A stretch of 64,000 nucleotides of DNA from Coprinus comatus (lineage: Eukaryota > Basidiomycota > Agaricomycetes > Agaricales > Agaricaceae): the NCBI GenBank assembly GCA_034638255.1, contig JAWPGT010000062.1:1-64000 (forward strand), in the 5' to 3' direction. The position numbers and the translations under genes are program-made. Shown one piece after another: positions 56,192 to 64,000 of this stretch (positions are counted from its first letter, which is position 1; every line of letters starts with the position of its first letter). The notes below the pieces were generated by a model. That model worked only from the letters and a program-made list of their open reading frames with translations. It was not told the origin of the DNA and made no database searches.

Positions 56192-59161
56192 TCAATGAAA
56201 TAGAGAAGTTTTGAATGATTGTGAAGGATATTTGTCATGATCATCAGGAAAGTACATCTTCGTATATGCTTGATGTCCATTTTGTTCTGGAATGTAGTTG
56301 GTACTGATCCCCTTTTCCTGGAATATACCAGTACTTAAGAGATGAATAGGAATCGAAGGAGAATAGAGACAGTTCTTGAGATCAATAGTAATAATCTTGT
56401 TTGAAGGTTCAACGACGACCACCAATCTAACCGTGCCTCTTCCTCGAGAAGTAAGATTTCCTGCACTAGCAGTAATGATCTCCTCAGAATGATCTTCCTC
56501 AAATGTCCAGAATAAACTTCGATCTTTGATGATATGACGATTACAACCAGAATTGAGTAGTGTGTCGAAAGTGTCTGTTATTGCAGGAAAAGCAAAAATA
56601 GCTGCAGCGAGTGGAGTTGTAGCTGGAACATCACACAAAGGATAGGCAGAAAGGTCGGCAGTGTCATTGTCAAATTCTACATTACAATCATTCGATTTAT
56701 CTGCTTCTTCCTCGTTGATGTTGTTCAAATTTGAATCTCCAGTAGTCCCAACATTATCCCCGATCGCCATATTTGCCATATTTGCCAACTTTCGTTTCGC
56801 TAACACCTCATCTCGTTTTCCTTCCATAGCACCCCCAGATTGAAAACACTGAGCAGTAGGATGACCTCGTTTACAGTTTGCACATGATTTGCGATTAGTC
56901 GTACGTGGAGGATTGGTAATCGTACGAGGAGTATTGGAAGTAGAATGTGAACGTATATTCCTGGAAGCATGTTGGGAGTTGGTGAGTTTGATGTTAACCA
57001 GAATCTGATTAATAAAACCATCAATGGGTTGTAAGACGATACCCGGTGTTGCGGCCAGTGTATTCATTTGAGAACGAACAAAACCCAAGTTTCCAGCAGC
57101 GTTAGGCAAACCTCCAGCGAAAGTGTAATATTGTGTTCGAATGTCGAGGAGATGAGCGAAATCGGAATTGCGAATGACGTTCAAGGAATCCTTCCAAACT
57201 TTACAATATTCCGTAGCGTTGACATTTCCCGGTCCAGTACCACATGTTAACTTCTGTAATTTCACCACCAATTCCCATATTGATGGATAATCTCCATAAC
57301 CATATTCCGACTTGAGATAATCGAAGATTTCCCGAGATGAAACACGGATAGTACCAGGTGTATTTCCAGTACGTGGAATATTGCTGCGAATGTAGCTGTC
57401 GAGACGAGATTGCAGAATTGTGTTTACGATAGCATCATTGTTCCACCAAGTGTTCCAAGCTGTAAGTTCATCAGCAGTATAGTCAGGAGATAGTGTTGGT
57501 TGGCGAATAACTTGGAAAGCCGGATCTGTGATATCGGGAGCTGGGGGATCTGATATGTGTCCATATAACATAAGTATGATCAACATATCCCTTACCGCTG
57601 ATGACCACTGAGGCCAGTTATCACGAGAAGAAAGAAGAGGAATCGAAGATGTAGACAAATGAGAATTAAAAAGAGTAGTAGGATTAAAAACCGGAGCTTG
57701 AGTATGAGGACCTGGAACAGCATTAACTTGAGCTCGATGAGCTGGTGCTTGTGCTGCATGGTTCGGAGCTGGCACAACCAGAGCTGGTACAGCAGGTGCT
57801 GGCGCAGCCTGAGCATAAATATCAAAATTATGAAGAACCGGGTTCACAGGAAATTGAAATTGAACCGGGCAAACAGGAACAGGGTTATGAATAGCCATTT
57901 GTTCACGAGGATTTCTCATGACATTAGGCGGAATATAAAAATTTTGTTGAAAAAAGTCCGGAGATGTAGACGCATTCGCCAAAGTAGAAAAATGTCCAGA
58001 AGTATTAGAAGAAGAAGAACGATTTGAAGTAGAAGAAGAACGATTTGAATTAGAAGAAGAAGAACAATTTGAAGTAGAAGAAGAAGAATGGTCTGAAGGC
58101 GGCGGTACACCCCCAGCTTGAATGTTATGACCATCACTATGCCTTTGATATTGTCCAGCACCCCCATCTATGTGATAATTGTAGCCATAGTTCATATTCC
58201 ATCTATCACCCCTATTCGTGCAAATCCCATAATTATTAACTGGTCTTCCCTCCATGTGTCCTGCGTGGTATTGTGTATTCTGTTCAGGTAACGGTGGTTC
58301 ATGTAACGTTTGTGGTGGAGGATAAGGATAGAGATAGGGATATGGATATGGATATGGTTGTTGTTGTGACGTGTCAGGACTTCGATACTGAGGTGTGATG
58401 TGTTGGTCAGGAACAATAGTAGTCGCATCCGAATTCCCCGAGTGTTGACGATGGGTACGTGAGTCCGAATTTCGTGAGCGGTGACGAGAATTACGATGTG
58501 TTTCAGAAAATGAGTCATTATGGTCTTGAATCCGTTGGACAGTAAGTCCCTGGGTCATATGAGGGGGAGTTTGCCTTTGTGGGTGATCACCTTGGACATT
58601 TGTACCAGACGAAGAAGGCGTTAAAAAAGGTAACGAAGGTAATGAAGAAGAAATAGTATCAGAATTTTGTTGAACATTAAAGTTACCAATTTGGTAATTG
58701 GGGTTATTAATAAACCCATGACTATTTTCAGTCTGAGAAGGCGGGTTATCCGTAACATTGGATATATGCACCTGTAAAGGAGGTGTATGCGCCGCAAACG
58801 GGCCAGAAAGTCCCATGGGACGAAAATAAGGAATAACATGCCGATTCAAAGAAGAATGAGAATTAAAAGAAGAAGAATTAAAAGGTAAAATAGGAAAAGA
58901 ATTAAAATCGTGATTAACTGTCCCAGCGGTACCAGGGTTATTGAACGGATTGACTATATGTGGGTTTTGAAGAACATTTGCTGGTAATGGTGGTATTGGT
59001 GGAATATGTGTTGATTCAACCGGATTGAGTCTTGGTGATCGTCGAGTCGGAATCCGAGATGGCATTGGTATACCCCTGCCGCCACCTCGTCCCCATCCTC
59101 TAGGCGCACCTCGTCCATTGGAACCTGAGCCTACAGGTATTTTGCATTGACTGTGACTCAT
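56192..59161 (-). pseudogene. Copia gag and protease
   Basis: 989-codon frame with an ATG at 59161, 50 bp inside the primer site. The first 480 residues are low complexity (Gly/Arg start, Ser/Asn tracts, PYPYPYPYLYPYPPP). A copia gag (UBN2-like) domain follows: LLSSRDNWPQWSSAVRDMLI ... FDYLKSEYGYGDYPSIWELV. Then a CCHC knuckle CANCKRGHPTAQC and a protease region (FDTLLNSGCNRHI ... SAGNLTSRGRGTVRL). The protease motif reads NSG where family members have DSG, so the catalytic Asp appears lost. It ends at a TGA (56194-56192) in the frame that continues into integrase. Confidence 0.85.
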
Positions 59162-59210
59162 ATTATTAGATGAGTTGATTGCTTCGTCTTGTGAGATCTA
59201 TATGACTGTG

Positions 59211-59222
59211 GGGCCCATAACC
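59211..59222 (-). other. Copia primer-binding site (half-tRNA-iMet type)
   Basis: GGTTATGGGCCC on the minus strand is complementary to the anticodon stem-loop of initiator tRNA-Met (GGGCCCATAACC), the cleaved-tRNA primer described for Drosophila copia. It lies directly after the 5' LTR and before the gag ATG. Confidence 0.75.
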
Positions 59223-59455
59223 TAGCAGAAAGATACTCAGTTGATGAAAGCGAATAACAACTGTTATTGTAGTAACCTAGCAGAAAGATACTACAAGGTA
59301 TTAGAATAAGAGAATAGAATAGACAAATGAATAATACCTCAGTTGATGAAAGCGAATAACAACTGAGGAACGAATGTGAAAGAAACGAAGTTTAAATACT
59401 GAAGGTAATTGCCGAGTGGCTGTGACGAATATAAATAACTATATAAGTTATAACA
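59223..59455 (-). repeat. Copia 5' LTR
   Basis: About 233 bp from TGTTATAAC at 59455 to the primer site. It contains two internal direct repeats: ACCTAGCAGAAAGATACT (59220-59237 and 59275-59292) and a 27-bp unit around GATGAAAGCGAATAACAAC (59237-59263 and 59340-59366). Only its outer 31 bp are present at the other end of the element. Confidence 0.7.
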
Positions 59456-59565
59456 CTCGTCTTTTTCCCAAATCCCAAATCCACACCTGTACATTCTCAG
59501 GCCTCAGGATTCAAGTTCCCAATACCAACCTTCACTGAGGATTTCTTCAACCAAAGTTCAACATC

Positions 59566-62500
59566 ATGAGCTATATTGGTAAGGTACTGTATACCCAAAT
59601 TCCATACTACCTACTAGTATACCGACTGACTACTATTCAAATACTACCATAGAGCAACATTAACACTTTTTTTTTTATTTCCCGCCGAAATTAATACTCA
59701 ATATCCATATCAGACCCACTGCAGGAGGTACGGCGAAAGCAGCAGTAAAAGCTAATATGGTAGCAGTTACTTCAACTCGGTGGGATTAATTTGATGGTTG
59801 AATTGATATTAGATTGACCACTGGGACACTGACTCTCAAGAGTCCGACGTTGATCCCTGGGCAACTTGTAGTAGGCTTGCCAAAGAGCTGGCAAGCGATA
59901 CATATGTTGAATGGAAAGAAGAGTTAGAGAAGCTTCTCATCTTTGTGACGTTATCGACTTTTTGATGATTACTATTCTGACATCGCCGTCAGTAAAAATC
60001 CGAAAGAAAGGCCTATACAGGCCTGTAATACATACTATTTATTTTACATTTTTATGTATGCTAGCTTAAATCTATAGTAGGTATGTCATATACCTGTAGA
60101 AAACTATTATTTTTTTGTATGTATTTACGGAATATACTAGATTTTAACATGCCTGGTAAGATCCGTGCTAGGTGGCTTTGATGCCTGCGGTATGGCTAGT
60201 AGCTGTGTACCATGCATGAACCACATGTAGTAGATTTTCTCATCCATAGTACTTATTTCTAATACCTACATCAATACCTAGTAGGTATGGTGTAGGTATG
60301 TGTAGATATGTGTATGTATTCATTGAATGTTATATGATTAGTTTAGTTTATTGCTAGGATCTTCTTTTTTAAAATGGGGGGATATTGGAGAAGCATATGA
60401 GGTATCATAATGTATCAATAGACTCAGGAGTCAGGAGTCGAATAGGGAGAATAGAGATGCAAGCATGGAGGTCAGAAAAGATGATATTGAATTAAAATGA
60501 AATAAAAACGTTACTTATGTAGTTCAGTGGTATTAGCATCATTTACGTACTGTATGTAGACTTCCCAAGAGTGCAGGTTCAAACCTCACTTGTTGTAATA
60601 TATTAAATTAATAATTCGCACAATTTAAATACAAATAATATAGGTGTATAAATAATATCGTGGAAAAACTCACTAAACATCCAGAAGAAGTCAAAACTCA
60701 GGATACCTTTTTATCATTGTTCAAGCCAAATCTCATGTATTATAATACATATATATATATGATAAAACATAGTAGTTATTGTAATATATGAGTTACCTAG
60801 TAGGTCTACCAGGCCTGAATTCAAAACTAGACATACATAGGCATTCCCAAACCTACTAGGCTGTCCAGACCTAGTAGGTATGGCTGTAGGTATTGGATTG
60901 TATAGTATATATACACAGGCATTACATGAGAATTTTTACTGACGGCATGGAATACTAATCAGACCACTTTATTCTGCTCTATAGTGGTAGCATTTACGGT
61001 GGACGCTGGTAGGACTGCTAAAGGAGATGCTGCTGAAAGCACTATGGCCCTGCTTCGAACAATTATCCTCCAACTAAACAATATATCTATACCACAGGCA
61101 ACAGGAAGTAACCTTATCAATCTCGATCCCCAAGCACCCACCAAACCATATAGTCAGCATATTAACCTACTATATTCTCTGAGCCTCGCTACTAGCCTTG
61201 GAGCAATACTTGGAGGAGTTCTCTGCCTTCAATGGTTACGAGAGTTTAACAAGAACGTCACGGGTGTCTCAAATGAAGAAGACCTTTACTTGCGTTACCA
61301 ACGCCACAGAAGTCTCAGGCGTTGGGGTGTCTTGGGGTTTCTGAATACATTGCCTTTACTTATCCTGGCCTCACTCGGACTCTTCTTTTCGGGATTTGTT
61401 ATAGCGCAATGGGAAGATCGTACTCTTGCTGCCATACCTCTAACTATCCTAGTCGGGATCGGTGTGCTGTTTATCATTGTCACGTCTTGCCTACCTGCAT
61501 TACAGACCATCTGGCTGTTCGTTTTCAAGAAGCCAGAGGTCACGATAGATGATCCAGGTTGCCCTCCGCGAGTACCAACACTCTGTCTGTATCGATCTCC
61601 CCAAGCTTGGCTTTTCCATTGCATATTAGCCCTCCCATTCACTATTCGAAACCTTTTCATATCACAGCCACTTGACCATGCTCTGGAATCCCACAAATGG
61701 AGCGATTATGATATTTGGTGGATTAAAAAACATAGGTCAGAAAAATCCATATACTCTGCGGTGTTCTGGATTGCGGAGGAGTTCAGACAGAGTCAGAGTG
61801 CTACGTTGGCCGCCTTCCATTGTTTAATGATATCTACTGCAAATACTTTTCAACACTACTTTTTCCACAGTAACCGGCCTCTCGCAGTCCTGACACCATC
61901 GCCCTGGGATACGCGATGGACGGTCACATCTGGACTTTCTCTTCTGGAAGATTTTCATAACAAATATCCTCTCATTCCTTCATCCAAAATTTGCCTCAAA
62001 ACTTTCTGTGCGATATGGAGCTGCTTTAGAAATAAGGATGTCGTTATTCCTACCAATGTTTCCAAACTGATATTTCAGGACGCAGGAGGTATGAACAAAC
62101 CTTTAAAATCTCCTGTAACTACCATATTCACTCATGTTCACCTTAAAAATAGCTACCTTGTCTACTGTTTCTCGGTTCGTTGATAACCCAGAAGATACTT
62201 CTCTCACCGACGAGAGTGCTTGCGCCGCCATTTGCCACTTAATCGATCTATTGTCCATGCCTAAAAAACGTAACCTTCAGGATATGTCGTCAAGCATGGG
62301 TGGTATAGTTCAGACATTAGTTAAACGATATCAAGAAACTTCACCACTCAGAGTGAACCTTGGCATCCGCGCAGATCGAACTCCTACCATCACACTCGAC
62401 TCTATTCGTAAACTCTGTGAGAAATTCAGGGAATCAATCTCGTTGGTCGATTCTAATACCAGTAAATACCATTTCGAATGTGCCGACACTTCACTCAAAG

Positions 62501-63991
62501 TATTTGACGCGGTGGTTCAAGGTATAGGCATAGAAAAAATAAAAGGGGATAGTTGGGTTCCACTCGCTGCTTTACTTGTAAGTTGTCAAGTGTGTGATAT
62601 CTTACCAGGTTTGTCATTTTATGTCTGCGTTCAACATATTTTTGTTCTCTCTCTAATATAGTACTGGATATTAGGCAACGCAAATAGGTTCTTCGAAATT
62701 GTGGAAGAGGTTTCGCAAATGGGCTCGCTCAACGAAAATCGATCATTGGATGACATCGTCAAGCACATCACATATATTATCGAGCATCTACTTTTCCCCG
62801 AACAATCTCTTCATTCTTTACAGACGATGTTGGAAGAAATAAAGTTGGCTGCCAAAAATCATGCTGATTCCTCAAATAACACATACATCCATATGCAACG
62901 TGCCATATTACGTCCTCATCAAATCTTCACAAAGATCTCAAAAAGAGTACACAGCTCAATACAACCACTGATTGAAAGGTTTAACAATGACTTGGAAGAA
63001 ATATGGTCTCGATCCCTAGAAGCGCGTGAAGATGTTCATGAGGGAGCTGTTATCATGCAACAGGAGGAGGTTCAAGAGTCGGCTGGAAAGTTTTCGCAGG
63101 ATGCTACAAAAGATATTAAGCTTTCGGAAGACCTCGAGTATGCGTCTGTCAAAGAGGACAATGGGTGATGACAGCGCTGGCAGGCAGGTGGGGGATGCGG
63201 AGACGCGGGTTGTATTAGAAAAGACTGAGACCAAAGTGTCAAATGAAGAATTGTCATTGCATAGAGAAGATGCTGATGGAGCCGGACCATCTGATGGTTT
63301 ACAGTTTGCTGCTCATTTCCCTTCTCCCGATCATTTGCATCAACCTCAGGTTGAACAGGTATCAACTGGATCGTCTAGTCCAGTCGTTCCTCCTATTCTT
63401 CAACCTCCAGGAGAAATACCATTACCTGAGCCACATATCTCCCCTATCCCATCCACAAATGCGCCATCCTCTCTTCCATCTCAAGGGATCCTCCCGCACC
63501 AATCTTTCTACCACAATCAACCATATGGCCTCGTGTGGATACCTCTTGGAGCTACATATACACCAGTCCCATTAGCGCCATCTCCAATACAAGGCACTGG
63601 TGGTAACGGAATTCCAGGTAACACTGGACATCCTTCGCGTGCGAGGCCAGCCTCTACACCACCTTTCTCAACAGAATATGGCCGTACACCGGACGGTCAC
63701 AATATTCAAGAAATCAATCATGGTTCAACATATCAATTTACTCAACCGCCTGCATCATCAATCCATCACTCTCCTCAGCCATACACTACTTATCTGTCAT
63801 CTATCCCTCCAGTTGTACCCCATCCCCTTATCTGGCAGTCCTCTCCGAATCCGTATACTAATTTTGACGGTACTGAGAAACAGACCAATACCGATACTTC
63901 TCAGGCTCAACAACAGCGTCAAAACCAGCCGTCATCTAAACAACTTGTCGGCGTACCGCCAGAAAGTCCGGAGCAGAAGAAAGAAAATTGA
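59566..63991 (+). CDS. DUF6535-domain membrane protein, two frame breaks
   Basis: Exons 59566-59578, 59725-59759, 59813-59944, 60963-62577 and 62662-63991. Junctions are in phase. The DUF6535 region runs from WATCSRLAKELASDTYVEWK and EELEKLLIF across intron 3 into LFCSIVVAFTVDAGRTAKGD, then helices YSLSLATSLGAILGGVLCLQ, LGFLNTLPLLILASLGLFFS and ILVGIGVLFIIVTSCLPALQ. DUF6535 proteins are abundant in Agaricomycetes and uncharacterised. A large soluble region follows and then a Pro/Gln/Ser-rich C-terminus of about 250 residues. Two one-base shifts, in the A run near 62145 (exon 4, 1615 nt) and the GGG near 63166-63168 (exon 5, 1330 nt), each look like one extra base; removing one gives multiples of three. 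The stop is 10 bases from the window end. A copia element ends 110 bp upstream of the ATG. Confidence 0.8.
59985..60945. mobile_element. MITE-like element in intron 3 of DUF6535 gene
   Basis: GCCGTCAGTAAAAAT (59985-59999) and its exact reverse complement (60931-60945) bound a 961-bp AT-rich sequence with many CTAGTAGGTAT-like short repeats and no coding potential. It sits inside an intron (59945-60962) that would otherwise be about 57 nt. The target duplication is unclear (possibly CAT). It contains the tRNA-like sequence at 60511-60597. Confidence 0.75.
60511..60597 (+). ncRNA. tRNA-like sequence with Pol III A and B boxes
   Basis: TAGTTCAGTGG (60520-60530) matches the A-box consensus and GGTTCAAACC (60576-60585) the B-box, 45 bp apart, as in tRNA genes. 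A tRNA-like D-loop context (GGTATTAGCATC) is visible, but the acceptor and T stems pair poorly, so this is a tRNA relic or a tRNA-derived SINE head rather than a working tRNA gene. Confidence 0.5.
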
Positions 63992-64000
63992 TGATCGTCA

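Larger units (their letters stand above)
45292..59455 (-). mobile_element. Ty1/copia LTR retrotransposon with three nested insertions
   Basis: A minus-strand copia element spans this whole block. In coding order it has a 5' LTR (59455-59223), a primer site (59222-59211), gag and protease (59161-56192), integrase start (to 55610), integrase end and reverse transcriptase start (53797-52714), reverse transcriptase end and RNase H (46798-45443), a polypurine tract, and a 31-bp 3' LTR piece (45322-45292). Domain order (integrase before RT) defines Ty1/copia. CTCGT flanks both ends (45287-45291 and 59456-59460), a 5-bp target-site duplication. Coding is broken by stops and by three insertions: a solo LTR (46037-46253), a Ty3 element (46799-52713) and a TIR element (53798-55609). 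It is inactive. Confidence 0.88.

Noticed and set aside
57659..58167. Frames antisense to or in other phases of copia gag
   Set aside because: Arg/Ser/Leu-rich by-products of the Ser and Asn repeat codons of gag.
59566..59780. A separate 23-aa two-exon gene (MSYIGGTAKAAV...)
   Set aside because: Splicing at the GTAGCA donor (59760) instead joins these residues in phase to the DUF6535 N-terminus, so they are its first exons.

Overview
The window is eukaryotic nuclear DNA from a filamentous basidiomycete, almost certainly an agaricomycete. Genes are dense and split by many short introns (about 50-80 nt, GTRAGT donors, YAG acceptors). Several families are typical of mushroom-forming fungi: DUF6535 and DUF6534-type membrane proteins, a 72-aa hydrophobic Arg-tailed protein, and a chromodomain Ty3 element. 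Most gene models below were built by hand by joining exons through canonical splice sites and checking reading phase.

Layout. 1-2745: nothing supportable. 2746-8958: two tandem duplications on the minus strand, a pair of alpha/beta hydrolases (second copy frame-broken) and a pair of GNAT acetyltransferases. 9374-17468: a tiny membrane protein, a membrane-anchored GH43 glycosidase, an SLC25-like carrier and an F-box protein. 18183-27265: a 17-exon seven-helix membrane protein with microexons, a large RhoGEF (DH-PH) gene and a basic nuclear-looking protein. 28357-34458: O-acetylhomoserine sulfhydrylase (MET17 type), an ornithine cyclodeaminase/mu-crystallin family protein, a GGGF/GNSAGG esterase and a secreted pectate lyase. 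36496-43721: an interrupted low-complexity ORF, small hypothetical genes, another seven-helix protein and a Rab18-like GTPase.

45292-59455 is a nested transposon complex. A Ty1/copia element (minus strand, half-tRNA-iMet type primer site, TSD CTCGT) has been entered by three others: a 217-bp solo LTR with TSD, a 5.9-kb chromodomain Ty3/gypsy element with two 365-bp LTRs, and a 1.8-kb DNA element with 25-bp terminal inverted repeats. The DNA element holds a tandem array of exon-intron-like units. The copia element sits 110 bp upstream of a DUF6535 gene (59566-63991), whose third intron has grown from about 57 to 1018 nt by a MITE-like insertion carrying a tRNA-like A/B-box sequence.

Two themes recur. 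First, conserved genes (GH43, MET17, DUF6535, probably RhoGEF and pectate lyase) carry single-base frame breaks, mostly in C/G, A or T runs. Exon lengths become consistent when one base per break is allowed, which points to homopolymer errors in the assembly rather than to many separate pseudogenes. Second, the Ty3 element decays almost only by C-to-T/G-to-A transitions, mostly at CpG, as expected for methylated repeats. The most unusual structure is the exon-intron array inside the 25-bp-TIR element.
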